64,000 nucleotides of DNA from Carallia brachiata (lineage: Eukaryota > Streptophyta > Magnoliopsida > Malpighiales > Rhizophoraceae). The stretch lies in contig JADCRB010000066.1 of the NCBI GenBank assembly GCA_021464245.1, forward strand, positions 5,442,935 through 5,506,934, in the 5' to 3' direction. The notes below the pieces were generated by a model. The model saw only the letters and a list, made by a program, of their open reading frames with translations, was not told where the DNA came from and did no database searches. Below are positions 33,031 through 46,620 of the stretch, one piece after another (positions within the stretch are counted from its first letter, which is position 1; the number at the start of each line of letters is the position of its first letter). The translations under genes and the position numbers were made by a program.

Positions 33031-36000
33031 GTCTGCCGTTGATGCGGGCATTAAGTATGCTTTTGTTGTTGGACTTTTTGCCTTTTATAAACTTGCAGGC
33101 AAGGAGTCTACTTTTCTTGTTGTTGCTGTCTCGCTTTTTATACTCGTGCAAGCAAGGATACTAGTTTTGTTGTTGTTATCGACTCGCTTTTTATACTCGT
33201 GCAGCAAGTAGTATGCTTTTGTTGTTGTTCGTCCCGCCTTTTATACTCATGCGGTTCATGTTTTATACTCGTGCAGGCAGGGCGTCTAGTTTTGTTGTTG
33301 TTGCTGTCTGGCCTTTTATACTCGTGCGGGTAAGGGACATGCTTTGTTATTGTCGTCTCACCTTTTATACTCTTGCGCAAGGAGTATGCTTTGTTGTTCC
33401 GTCTCACTCTTATACTCATGCGTGCAAGGAGTATGCTTTTGTTGTTGTTGCCATCTCCCTTTTTATACTCGCATGGGCAAGGAGTCTGCTTCCATTGTAG
33501 TTGTCCTCTTGCTTTTGTGCTTGGTTGGGTAAGGACTATAGTTTTCTTGTGTACTTGTAGTCTTTACACTCTTGCAGGCAAAGAACTTGCTTTTGTTGTC
33601 GTTGTCATCTCGCCTTTTATACTCATGTGGTCTAATCTTTTATACTCACATGGGCAAGGAGTCTGGTTTTGTTGTTGTTGCTGTATCGCCTTTTACACTC
33701 GTGCTAAGGTGCATGCATTGTGTTGCCGTCTCGGCTTTATACTCTTGTTGGCAAGGTGTATGCTTTGCTGTTGCCGTCTCACCTTTTATACCTATGCGTG
33801 CAAGGAGTACTTTGTTGTTGTTGCCGTCTCACCTTATACCCACATGGCCAAGGAGTTGCTTTTGTTGTAGTTGTCCTCTCACCTTTTATACTCGGTCGGG
33901 TAAGGAGTATACTTTTGTTGTTGTACTTATCTCTTTATACTATTACGGCAAGGAGTCTGCTTTTGTTGTTGTTGCCATCTTGCCTCTTATACTCGTGCAG
34001 GCTAGGTGTCTGTTCGCTAGTTGTTGCTTCTGCCTTTTATACTAGTGCAGGCAAAGAGCATACTTTATTGTTTATATTTTTTCCTTTTATACTGTTACGG
34101 GTAAGGAGTCTGCTTTTGTTGTTATTATTGTCTCGCCTTATATACCCATGCAGGCAAGGCGTTTGGTTTGTCTTGTTGCTATCATCTTGTCTTTTAACTC
34201 GTGCAAGTAAAGAGTGTACAATTGTTGTTGTAGTTCTTGGTTTTTATGCTCTTCAGGCAAGGAGTTTGGTTTTGTTATTGTTGTTGTCTCGCCTTTTATA
34301 CTCATGCGGGCAAAGAGTATGCTTTGCTATTGTCGTGTTGCCTTTTATATTGTTGTTGGCAGCGAGTATGCATTTATTGTTGTTGTAGTCTTGCCTTTCA
34401 TACTCGCATGAGCAAGAAGCCTATTTTTGTTGTTGTTAATGTGTTGCCTTTTATTCTCGTGCAGGCAAGCAGTGCTTTGTTATTGTGTCTTGCTATTTAT
34501 ACCCATGCGGGAAGGAGTATGCTTTGTTGTTGCAGTCTTGCTTTTATACTCTTGTAGGCAAGGAGTTGCTTTTGTTGTTGTTGATGTCTTGCCTTTTAAT
34601 TCATGCGGGCTAGGAGTCAGTTTTGTTGTGGTTACCGTCTCTCCTTTTATAGTCATGCAGGCAAGGAGTATACTTTAGTTGTTTTACTTTTCGCCTTTTA
34701 AACTCTTGCAGGCAAAGAGTCTACTTTTACTGCAGTTGCTGTCTCAACTTTTATGCTCGGGCAGGCAACAAGTCTGGTTTTGTTGTTGTACTTGTTGCCT
34801 TTTTTACTCTTGCGGGCAAGGAGTTTGTTTTTGTTGTTGTTGCCATCGTACCTTTTACACTCGTACAGGTTAGGAGTCTGCTTTGCTGTTCTTATCGCCT
34901 CACCTTTTATACTCATGTGGGCATTGAGTATGCTTTTGTTTTTGGACTTTTCGCCTTTTATACTCTTGCGGGCAAAGAGTCTACTTTTGTTGTTGTTGCT
35001 ATCTTGCCTTTTATACTCATGCGGGCAACGATGTTAGTTTTGTTGTTGTTACCAACTCGCCTTTTATACTCATGTGGGCAAGGAGTGTGCTTTGTCGTTG
35101 TCGTCTCGGCTTTTATTCTCGTGCATGCAAGGAGTATGCTTTTGTTGTTGTTGTCACCTCTCCTTTTATACTCGCACGGCCAAGGAGTCTGCTTTTGTTG
35201 TAGTTGTCCTCTTGCCTTTTATACTCATACGGCTAAAGCGTATGCTTTGTTGTTGTCATTTCACCTTTTATACTCGTGCGAGCAATGAGTATGCTGTTGT
35301 TGTTGCTGTCACCTTTTATACTTATGTGGGTTAGGTTTTGTTGTTGTTGCCGTCTTGCCTTTCATATTTGTGCGGGCTAGAAGCATGCTTTGTTGCTGCC
35401 GTCTTGCATTTTACACTCGTGTGAGTAAGGAGTTTGCTTTGTTGTTGTCGTCTTGCCGTTTATACTCATGAGTGCAAAGAATATGCTTTGTTGTTGTCGT
35501 CCTGCCTTGCATACTCTTGTGGGTAAGGAGTTTGCTTCTGTTGCTATTGCCGCTTTGCCTTTTATACTCGTGAGCATTAGGCGTTTACTTTGTTGTTGCT
35601 ACCGTCTACCATATTATACTCGTATAGGCAAGGAGTATACACTTACTTTTTTGCTTTTCGCCTTTTATATTCCTGCGCACAAGGAGTCTACTTTTACTAT
35701 TGTTACTGTCTCACATTTTGTACTCGTGCAGGCTAGTAGCCTGCTTTGCCATTGTCACCGTCTCGCCTTTTATGCTCGTGCAGGCAAGGATTATACTTTT
35801 ATTTTTGCATTTTTTGCCTTTTATAATCTTGCGAGCAAGGAGTCTACTTTGACTGTTATTGCCATCATTTTTATACTCGTACAGGCAAGCAGCAACCTTT
35901 GTTCTTGCCGTCTCGACATTTAGACTCCAGCAATCAAGGAATACGCTTTGTTGTCAAGGACTTGCCTTTTATACTCTTGTGGGTAAGGAGTCTACTTTTG

Positions 36001-39000
36001 TTGTTGCTGTCATCTCACCTTCTAGACTCGTGAGGGCTAGGCGCCTGCTTTGCAATTATTATCGTCTTGCCATTTATACTCATGTGGGCAAGGAGTATGC
36101 TTTTATTTTTGTGCTTTTCGCCTTTTATGTTATTGTAGGCAAAGAGTCTACTTTTTTTTTTCTTGTCGACTTTCCTTTTACACTCATACGGGTAAGGAGT
36201 CTAGTCTTGTTGTTGTTGTTGTCTTGCCTTTTAGACTCGTACGGGCAAACATCATACTTTGTTGTTGCCGTCTCACATTTTATACTCGTGCAAGTAAGGA
36301 GGATGCTTTGTTGTTGTCGTCTCATCTTTTATACTCGTGCGAGCAAGGAGTTTGCTTTGTTGCCACCTCCCCTTTTATTCTCGTGTGGGCAAGGTGTCTG
36401 GTTTTGTTGTTGCTGTCGTTTCATCTTTTATACTCACGCAGGCGAGGGGTAGGCTTTGCTATTGCTATGTCTCCTTTCATACTCGTGCTGGCAGGGAGTA
36501 TGCATTTGTTGATGTTGCCTCCTTCCTTTTTATACTGATACAGGCAAGGAGTCTGGTTTTGTTGTTGTTGTAGTGTCACCTTTTATTCTCACGAGGGCAA
36601 GCAGCATGCCTTGTTGTTGACGTGTCGCCTTTTATACTCGTGTAGCGAAGGAGACTACTTCTGTTGTTGCTAGCATTTAGCGTCTTAGGTCATGCGGGCA
36701 AGGAATTTGCTTTTCTGTTGTTACTGTGTTGCCTTTTCTACTCGTGCGGGCAAGGAGTACACTTTTGTTAATGTGCTTTTCGCCTTTTATACTCTTGCAG
36801 GCAAAAAATATACTTTTGTTGTTGTTGTTGTCTCACCTTTTATACTCACGTGGGCAAGGGGTTTGGTTTTGTTGTTGTACTTGTCGCCTTTTTTGCTCTT
36901 GCAGGCAAAGAGTCTGCTTTAACTGTTTTTGCCGTCTCACCTTTCATACTCGTGCGGGTTAGGAGTCTGCTTTGCTATTATTATTGTCATGCCTTTTATA
37001 CTAGTGCTACAAGGAGCATAATTTTGTTGTTTTACTTTTTGCCATTTATGCTCTTGTGGGCACAAAGTCTGTTTTTGTTGATGTTGATGTCTCGCCTCGT
37101 ATGCTCGTACAGGCAAGCATTCTATTTTTTTTATTGTTATCAACACGCCTTTTATAATCGTTCGAGCAAGGAGCATGCTTTACTATTGCTGACAAGCCTT
37201 TTATACTCGTGCGAGCAAGGAGTATACTTTTGTTATTGTTGTCGTCTCGCCTTTTATACTCGTACGGGCAAGGAGTCTGGTTTTGTTGTTGTTGCTGGCT
37301 TGCCTTTTATACTCGTGCGGGCAATGAGCATGCTTTGCTGTTGTTGTCCTTCCTTTTATACTCATACGCACAAGGAATATGGTTTGTTGTCAACGTCTCG
37401 GCGTTTATACTCGTGCGGGCAAGGAGTATGCTTTTGTTGTTGCTGTCATACAGGCAAGGAGTCTGGTTTTGTTGTAGTTGTCGTCTTGACTTTTATACTC
37501 GTGCCTCCGAGGAGTATGCTTTTGTTGTTTTTGTCGTCTCACCTTTTATACTCGTGCGGGCAAAGAGCCTGGCTTTGTTGTTGTCGCTGTCTCATCTAGA
37601 ATGCTCACGTGGGCAAGGAGTCTACCATTGCTGTTGTTAATGTCTCGACTTTTATACTCGTGCAAGCAAGGAGTCTACTTTTGTTGTTGTTGTCGTCTCG
37701 CCTTTTATACTCGTACGGGCAAGGAGTCTGCTTTGATGTTGTTACTGTCTCGCCTTTTATACTCATGCGTGCTAGGAGTCTACTTTGTCGTTCTTACTGG
37801 CTTACCTTTTATACTCGTGCCACAATGAGTATGCTTTTATCGTTGTACTTTTCGCCTTTTATAATCTTTTGAGCAAGGAGTCTACTTTTGTTGTGGTTGT
37901 TGTCTCGCCTTTTATACTCGTGAGGAGTCAGCATTGCTATTGTTGCCCTCTCCCTTTTATACTCGTATGGGCAAGGAGTATACTTTTGTTGTTGTACTTT
38001 TCGCCTTTCCTATTCTTGCTAGAAAGGAGTCTATTTTTGTTATTGCTCCTGTCTTACTTTTCATACTCGTGCGGGTCAAGAGTCTGTTTTTGTTGTTGTT
38101 GCTATTTCCCATTTCACACTCACACAGGCAAAGAGTATACTTTTGTTGTTGTACTTCTGGCCCTTTATACTCTTACAAGTGAGGAGTCTGGTTTTGTTGT
38201 AGAGTTTCCGGCTTACCTTTTATACTCCTGCAAGCAATCAACAAGCTTTGCTGTTGCCGTCTCACGTTTTATACTCGTTCGGGCAAAGAGTATGCTTTGT
38301 TGTTATCGTCTCACCTTTTATACTCTTACAGGCAAGGATTCTACTTTTGTTATTATTACTGTCTTGCCTTTTATACTCGTGCGGCCTAAGCATTTACTTT
38401 GTTATTGTTACCGTATCGCCTTTTATGCTCGTGAAGGGAAGGAGTATGCTTTATTTTTGTGCTTTTTCCCATTTTTATTCTTGCGGGGGCAAGGAGTCTA
38501 CTTTTACTGTTGTTACCATCTCAGTTTTTATACTCGTGCAGGCAAGGACTCTGGTTTTCTTGTTGTTGGCATCTTGCCTTTTATACTCTTGCGGGTAAGG
38601 AGTATGCCTTGTTGTTACCGCCCCACTTTTTATAGTCGTGCGGGCAAGCATCATGCTTTGTTCTTGCCATCTTGCCCCATATAGTCATGCAGGCAAGAAG
38701 TATACGTTTTTATTGCTGTCTCGCCTTTTATACTCTTGTAGGCAAGGTGTCTGTTTTTGTTGTTGTTGTCGTGTCGCCTTTTATACTTGTGTGGGCAAGC
38801 AGCATGCTTTGTTGTTGTCGTCTTGCCTTTTATACTCGTGCGGGCAAGCATCATGCTTTATTGCTGCCGTCTCGCCTTTTATAGCTGTGCGGGCTAGGAG
38901 TATGCGTTGTTATTGCCGTCTCGCCTTTTATACTCTTCCAAGCAAGGAGTTTGTTTTTGTTGTTGATGTTGTGATCTCGCTAGTGAGGGCTACGCGTCTG

Positions 39001-40886
39001 CTTTGCTGTTGTCGTCTTGTCTTTTATACTCATGCAGGCAGGGAGTATGCTTTTGTCGTTATTGTTGTCGTCTCACTAGTGAGGGCTAGGCGCTTGCTTT
39101 GCTGTTGCCGTCTTGCCATTTATTCCTATACGGGCAAGGAGTTTCGTTTTGTTGTTGTTGCTGTCTTGCCCTTTAATACTCATATGGGCAAACAATGTGC
39201 GTTGCTGTTGCCATCTTGCCTTTTATGCTCGTGCAGGCAAGAAGTATGCTTTGTTGTTACCATTTCATCTTTTGTATTCTTGCAGGCAAGGAGTTTACTT
39301 TTGTTGTTGTTGCGGTCTTACCTTTTACACTCTAGTGGGCTAGAAATCTACTTTGTTGTTACTACCGTCTCACCTTTTATACTTGTGTAGGTGAGAAGTA
39401 TGCTTTAGTTGTTGTGCTTTTAGCCCTTTACACTGTTGTGGGCAAGGAGTCTGGTTTTGTTGTTGTTGTTGTCCTGCCTGTTATGGTCATGCTAGTAAAG
39501 AGTCTGGTTTTGTTGTTGTTGTTGTCCCACCTTTCGTACTCGTGCGGGCATGGAGTATTCTTTTGTTGTTGTACTTTTGGCTTTTTATAACCTTGTGGGA
39601 AAGGAGTCTAGTTTTGTTGTTGTTGTTGTCTTGCCTATTATACTCGTGTGGGCAAGGAGTACACTTTTGTTGTTGTACTTTTCGCTCTTTATATTCTTTT
39701 GGGCAAGCAGTCTACTTTTGCTGTTGTTGCCGTCTCATCCTTGGAACTGTGCGGGCAAAGAGTCTAGTTTTATTGTGGATGTCGTCTCGCCTTTTATACT
39801 CAGGGGGTCGGGGAGTATACTTTTGCTGTTGCACTTGTCACTTTTTATACTCTTGTAGCCAATGAGACTGTTTTTTTGCTGTTGTCGTCTCGTATTCTAT
39901 ACATGTATGGGCTAGGAGTCTTCTTTCCTATTGTCGCTGTCTCGGCTTTTATACTCTTGTGGACAAGGTGTATGTTTTGTTGTTGCCGTCTTGCCTTTTA
40001 TACTCGTACGAGTAAGAAGCATGCATTGTTGTTGCCCCCTCGCCGTTTATACTCCTAAAGGCAAGAAGTATGGTTTTGTTGTTGTTTGTCGTGTCGCCTT
40101 TTATACTTGTATGGGTAAAGAGTCTGGTTTTGTTGTTGTTGTTGTCTTGCCTTTTTTACTCATGCAGGCAAGCAACATGCTTTGTTGTTGTCATTTGGCC
40201 TTTTATAGTCGTGTGGGCAAGGACTCATCTTTTATACTCAAACAGATGAGGAGTATACTTTTATTTTTGTACTTGTCACCTTTGATACTCTTTTGGGCAA
40301 ACAGTCTAGTTCTGTTGTTGTTGCCGTCTCACATTTTATACTCGTGCAGGCAAGGAATATGCTTTTGTTATTGTGCCTTTTGGCTTTTAAACTATTGCGG
40401 GCACGGAGTCTACTTTTGTTGTTCTTGTCGCATCGCATTTTATACACGTGCAAGCAATGAGTCTGGTTTTGTTGTTGTTGCCGTCTTCGCCTTTTATACT
40501 CGTGCAGCCAAGGAGTATACTTTCGTTGTGGTACCTTTCGACTTTTATACTCTTGCAGGTAAGGAGCCCACTTTTGTTGTTGTTGTCGTCTCGCCTTTTA
40601 TACTCATGCAGGCTGGAAGTCAGCTTTTGTTGTTGTTGCTGCCTTGCCTTTTATACTCGTAGAGGTAAGGGGTCTAGGTTTGTGGTTGTTGCCATCTCGC
40701 CTTTTATACTAGTGCCGGCAAGCAATCAGCTTCATTGTTGCCGTCTTGCCTTTTGCACTTGTGCTGGCGAGGAGCATACTTTTGTTGTCGTACTTGTCAC
40801 CTTTTAAACTCTTGTGGGCAAAGAGTCTGGTTTTGTTATTATTGTCGTCTAGCTTTTTATACTGTGAGGGCTATGCTTTTGCTTTG

Positions 40887-41500
40887 NNNNNNNNNNNNNN
40901 NNNNNNNNNNNNNNNNNNNNNNNNNNNNNNNNNNNNNNNNNNNNNNNNNNNNNNNNNNNNNNNNNNNNNNNNNNNNNNNNNNNNNNNNNNNNNNNNNNNN
41001 NNNNNNNNNNNNNNNNNNNNNNNNNNNNNNNNNNNNNNNNNNNNNNNNNNNNNNNNNNNNNNNNNNNNNNNNNNNNNNNNNNNNNNNNNNNNNNNNNNNN
41101 NNNNNNNNNNNNNNNNNNNNNNNNNNNNNNNNNNNNNNNNNNNNNNNNNNNNNNNNNNNNNNNNNNNNNNNNNNNNNNNNNNNNNNNNNNNNNNNNNNNN
41201 NNNNNNNNNNNNNNNNNNNNNNNNNNNNNNNNNNNNNNNNNNNNNNNNNNNNNNNNNNNNNNNNNNNNNNNNNNNNNNNNNNNNNNNNNNNNNNNNNNNN
41301 NNNNNNNNNNNNNNNNNNNNNNNNNNNNNNNNNNNNNNNNNNNNNNNNNNNNNNNNNNNNNNNNNNNNNNNNNNNNNNNNNNNNNNNNNNNNNNNNNNNN
41401 NNNNNNNNNNNNNNNNNNNNNNNNNNNNNNNNNNNNNNNNNNNNNNNNNNNNNNNNNNNNNNNNNNNNNNNNNNNNNNNNNNNNNNNNNNNNNNNNNNNN
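40887..41500. other. Assembly gap (614 N)
   Basis: A run of unresolved bases inside array 2, immediately before the duplicated segment that starts near 41,569. The true size is unknown. Reading frames reported across the gap are meaningless. Confidence 0.99.
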
Positions 41501-41568
41501 TTCGGGTAAGGAGTATGCTTTTATTGTTGTTGTCGTCTTGTCTTTTATACCCGTACAAGCAAGGAGTC

Positions 41569-44500
41569 TCGCCTTTTATGCTCGTGCAAGCAAGGAGTTT
41601 AGTTTTGTTGTTATCGTCGTCTCGCCTTCTATACTTGGGCTGGAGAGGAGTATACTTTTCTTGTTTTGCTTGTTGCCTTTAATACTCTTTTGGGCAAGAA
41701 GTCTGCTTTTGTTGTTCTTGCCATCTCACGTTTTATCCTCATGCAGGCTAGGAGTCTGGTTTTGTCGATGTTGTCATCTCACCTTTTATACTTGTGCGGG
41801 CGAGGAGTATGCTTTTGTGGTCGTGCTTGTAGCTTTTTATCCTCTTGTGGGCAAAGAGTCAACTTTTGTTGTTGTTGCCATCCTGGCTTTTATACTCATG
41901 CGGGCTAAGAGGCTGCTTTGCTGTTGTTGCCGTCCTGCCTTTTTATACTTGTTTGGGCAAGGTGTATACTTTTGTTTTTGAACTTTTTTGCCTTTTATAT
42001 TCTTGCGGTCAAGAACACTGCTTTTGCTATTGTTGCCATCCCACCCTCTATGCTCGGGTCGTAGAGGAGTATACTTTTTTTGTTATACTTGTCGCCTTTA
42101 ATGCTCTTGCAAGCAAGAAGTCTGATTTTCTTGTTCTTGCCATCTCGTGTTTTATACTCGTGCAGGCAAAGAGTTTGGTTTTGTTGATGTTGTTGTCTCG
42201 CCTTTTATACTTGGGCGGGCGAGGAGTATACTTTTGTTGTCATGCTTGTCGCTTTTATACTCTTGCAAGCAAAGAGTCTGCTTTTGTTGTTGTTGTCATC
42301 CTGCCTTTTATACTCATGCAGATTAAGAGTCTGCTTTGCTATTGTTGCCGTCTTGTCTTTTGTACTCATATGGGAAAGGAGTATACTTTTGTTTTTGTAC
42401 TTTTTGCCTTTTATACTCCTACGAGCAAGGAGTCTGCTTCTATTGTTGTTGTTCTCACCTTTTATCCTTGTACAGGCAAGGAGTTTGGTTTTGTTATTGT
42501 TACCGTCTCACATTTTATAATTGTACGGATAAGGAGTACACTTTGTCGTTGTCGTCCTGTCTCTTATATCCGTCCGGGCTGGAAGTATGCTATTGTCGGT
42601 GTTGCCATCTCACCTCTTATACTCGTACAAGAAAGAGTCTAATTTTGTTATTGTTGTTTTCTCGCTTTTTATACTCTGGCAGGTGAGGGGTATACTCATG
42701 TTGTCAAACTTGTCGGCGCATATAGTCTTGCGGACAAGGAGTTTGCTTTTGTTACTGTTGCCGTCTCACCTTTTTTATTGGAACGGGCTAGGTGTCTACT
42801 TTGTTATTATTGCCACCCTGCCTTTAATACTTATGCGGGCAAGGAGCATGCTCTATTGTTGTTGTCTCGTCTTTTATGCTCGTGCATGCTAGGAGTCTAA
42901 TTTGTTGTCGTCTCGCCATTTATACTCGCGTAGAGAAGGAGTATACTTTTGTTTTGAACTTGTTGCCATTTATATTCTTGCAGGCAAGGACACTGCTTTT
43001 TGATATTGTTGCCGTCTTACCTTTTATACTCGCACAGGCAAGGAGTCTAGTTTTATTGTTGTTACCGTGTCGCCCTTTATACTCGGGCAAGTGAGCAGTA
43101 TATTTTTGTTGTTGTACTTGTCTCCTTTTATACTCTTACGGGCAAGGAGTCTGGTTTTGTTGTTGTTGTCGTCCTGTTTTTTATACTCATGCAGGCAAGC
43201 AGCATGCTTTGTTGTTGTCGTCTCGCCTTTTATAGTCGCGCTGGCAAAGAGTATGCCATGTTGTCCCCATCTAGCCTTTAACACTCGTTCGAGCGGCAGG
43301 TATGATTTTACTGTTGTTGTCATCTCGCCTTTTATTCTCGTACGGGCAAGTAGTCTGGTTTTGTTGTTGTTGTCGTCTTGCCTTTTGTACTCGTGCGGGC
43401 AAGTAGCATACTTTGCTATTGTCGTCTCGCCTTTTATACTCGTGCGGGCAAGTAGTATGCTTTGTAGTTACCATCTCGCCTTTTAAGCTCTCGCAATCAA
43501 AGAGTCTACATTTGTTATTGTTGCCTTCCTGCCTTTTGTACACGTTCGAGCAAGGAGTATGCTTTTGTTATTAATGGCATCTCGCCCTTTATCTGATGCA
43601 AGCTAGGAGTCTGCTTGTTATTGTTGTCGTCTCGTTTTTGTACTCGTGCAGGCAAGGAGTGTGCATTTGTTGTTGTACATTTCGCTTTTTATACCACACG
43701 GGCAAGGAGTCTACTTTTGTTATTGTTGCTGTCTCGCCCTTTATACTTACCCAGGCACAGAGTATGGTTTTTTATCATTGGCATCTCACTTTTTATACTC
43801 GTGCTGGCAATGAGTAAGGAGTATGCTTTTGTTATTGTTGCCATCTCGCCTTTTATACTCATGCGGGCTCAGAGTCTACTTTGCTATTGTTGTCGTCTCA
43901 CCTTTTATACTCGTGTGGGCAAGGAGCATAATTTTGTTGTTGTACTTTTCGCCTTTTATACACGCGCGGGCAGGGAGTCTATTTTTGTTGTTGTTGCTAT
44001 CTCTCCTTTTATACTCATGCGAGCAAGGAGTCTGGTTTTGTTGTTGTTGCTATCTCGTCTTGTATACTATTCCTGGCAAGAAGTCTGCTTTTGTTGTTTT
44101 TGTCATCTCGCATTTTATACTCTAGTAGGCAAGGAGCCTAATTTTGTTGATGTTACCATCTCGGCTTTTGTACTCGTATAGGCTAGGAGTCTGTTTTTGT
44201 TTATGTTGTTGTCTCGCCTTTTATACTCGTGCAATCAAGCAGCATGCTTTGTTATTATCATCTCGCCTTTTACACACGTGCGGGCAAAAAGTATGCTTTT
44301 GTTGTTTTCGCTATCTCGTCCTTTATACTCGTGTTGGCAAGGAGTCTGGTTTTGTAGTCGTTGTTGTCTTGCCTTCTATACTCGGGTAAGAGTGGAGTAT
44401 ACTTTTGTTGTTGTACTTGCCACCTTTAATACTCTTGTGGGCAAGAAGTTTACCTTTGTTGTTTTTGCCGTCTCGTGTTTTATACTCGTCCGGGCAAGGA

Positions 44501-46620
44501 GTTTGGTTTTGTTGATGTTGTTGTCTCAACTTTTATGCTTGGGCGGGCACGGAGTATACTTTGGTGGGCAAACAGTATGCTTGTCACCATGTGCACATGC
44601 CGCGCTTTATACTCCTGTGGGTAAGGAGTTTGCCTTTCTTGTTGTTGCCATGCCACCTTTTATACTCACGCGGGCAAGCAGTATGCTTTGTTCTTGCCAT
44701 CTCGCCGTTCATACTCGTGCGGGCAAGGAGTATGCCTCGCTATTACCGTCTCCCCTTTTATACTTGTGTGGACAGCGAGTATGCATTTGCTGTTCTTCTC
44801 GTCTCGCCTTTTATACTCATATGGATAAGGAGTCTAGTTTTGTTGTTGTTGCCATCTCGCCTTTTATACTCGTTCAGGAAACCAACATGCTTTGTTGTTG
44901 CCGTCTCGCCTTTTATACCCACGCAGACAAGGAATATGCCTTGTTGTTGCTCTCCCTCGCCTTTATACTCCTGTAGGCAAGAAGTCCATTTTCTTGTTCT
45001 TGCTGTCTCGCCTTTATGCTCGTGCTGACTAGGAGTCTGCTTTGTTATTGTTGCCGTCTCACCTTTTATACTCGTGCAGGCAAGGATTAATTTTGTTCTT
45101 GCACTTTTTGCTTTTTATACATGAGCGAAAAAAGAGCCTACTTTTGCTGTTGTTGCTGTCTCGCTTTTTATATTCATGCGGGCAAGGAGTCTGGTTTTGT
45201 TGTTGTTGCCATCTTACCTTTTATACTCGGGCAAGCAAGGAGTATACTTTTATTGTTGTACTTGTCACCTTTTATACTCTTTTGGGCAAGAAATCTGCTT
45301 ATGTTGTTCTTGTTATCTCGCGTTTTATACTCGTGCTGGCAACGAGTCTGGTTTTGTTGATGTTGTCGTCTCACCTTTTATACTTTGGCAAGTAAGGAGT
45401 ATAATTTTGTGAGCAAGGAGTATGCTTGTCACCTTGTGTACTTGTTGCCTTTTATACTCTTGTGGGCAAGGAGTCATGCTTTGTTGTTGTTGTCGTCTCG
45501 CCTTTTACGCTCGTTTAGGGAAGCAGCATGCTTTGTTGTTGCTGTCTCATTTTTTATAGTCATACAGGTAAGGAGTCTAGTTTTGTTACTGTCGCCGTTT
45601 AGCCTTTCACACTCATGCGGGCAAAGAGTGAGAAGTATGCTTTGCTGTAGCCTTCTCGCCTTTTTTACTCGTGCAGGCTAGGAGTCTACCTTGCAATTGT
45701 TGCCGTCTTGCCTTTTACACTCGTGCAGGCAAGGAATATACTTTTGTTGTTGTACTTTTAACCTTTTATGCACTTTTAGGCAAACAATCAACTTTTGAAG
45801 CGCCTTTTATACTTATGCGGGAAAGGAGTTTGGTTTTGTTGTTGTTGCATTCTAGCCTTCTACAACCTAGCAGGCGGGGTGTAAAGTTTTATTTGTTGTA
45901 CTTGTCGCATTTTATACTCTTGCAGGCAAGATGTCCACTTTTGTTGTCGTTGTCGTCTTGTCTTCTATACTCGTGTGGGCAAGGAGTCTGGTTTCTTTGT
46001 TGTTGTCGTCTCACCTTTTATACTCGAGCGGTCGAGAAGTATACTTTTGTTGTTTTACTTGTCGCCTTTTATACTCTTACGTGCAAAAAGTCCACTTTTG
46101 TTGTTGTTGCTGTCTCACCTTTTATACTCATACAGGCTAGGAGTCTACTTTATTGTTGTTGCTGTCTCACCTTTTACACTGGTGTAGGCAAGGAGTAAGG
46201 GGTATGCTTTGCTATCACCGTATCGCCATTTATACTCGTGCAGTCAAGGTATATCCATTTGTTAATGCTGCCGTCTCGCCTATTATACTTGTGTGGGCTA
46301 GGTGTCTGCTTTGCTATTGTTGTTGTCCCGCCTTTATATTCGTACGAGCAATGAGCATACTTTTGTTGTTGTACTTTTTGTCTTTTATACTTTTGTGGGC
46401 GGGAGCCTGCTTTTGTTGGTGTTGGTGTCTCGCCTTTCATACTTGTGAGGGCAAAGAGTCTGGTTTTGTTGTTTGTGACATTTTGCCTTTTATGCTCAGA
46501 TGGACAAGGAGTATACTTTTATTGCCATCCTTGTCGCCTTTTAAACTCTTACGGCGAAATGTACGCTTGTGTTGTTCTTGCTGTCCTACGTTTTATACAC
46601 TACAGGCTAGATGTTTGGTT
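41569..46620 (+). repeat. Segmental duplication, copy 2 (partner 16,381-20,545)
   Basis: This is the direct-orientation partner of the block in array 1, with matching order of variant monomers along its length. The coordinate offset is about +25,190 up to 43,216 and about +26,080 after 44,100. An extra 884 bp (43,217-44,100) is thus present here or was lost from copy 1. The left edge may extend into the assembly gap: at 41,569 a monomer is cut short (CAAGGAGTCTCGCC), which suggests a deletion joint. Confidence 0.85.
43217..44100 (+). repeat. 884-bp block absent from duplicate copy 1
   Basis: These ~17 monomers have no counterpart in copy 1, where 18,014-18,024 (a CTTTGTTGTTTTTG tract) joins the two flanks directly. 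Both ends fall in TTG tracts, which fits unequal exchange or slippage between monomers out of register. The block contains ordinary monomers of the same family. Confidence 0.75.

Noticed and set aside
40746..41981. Long frames crossing the N run
   Set aside because: They consist mostly of undetermined residues and join unrelated satellite frames.
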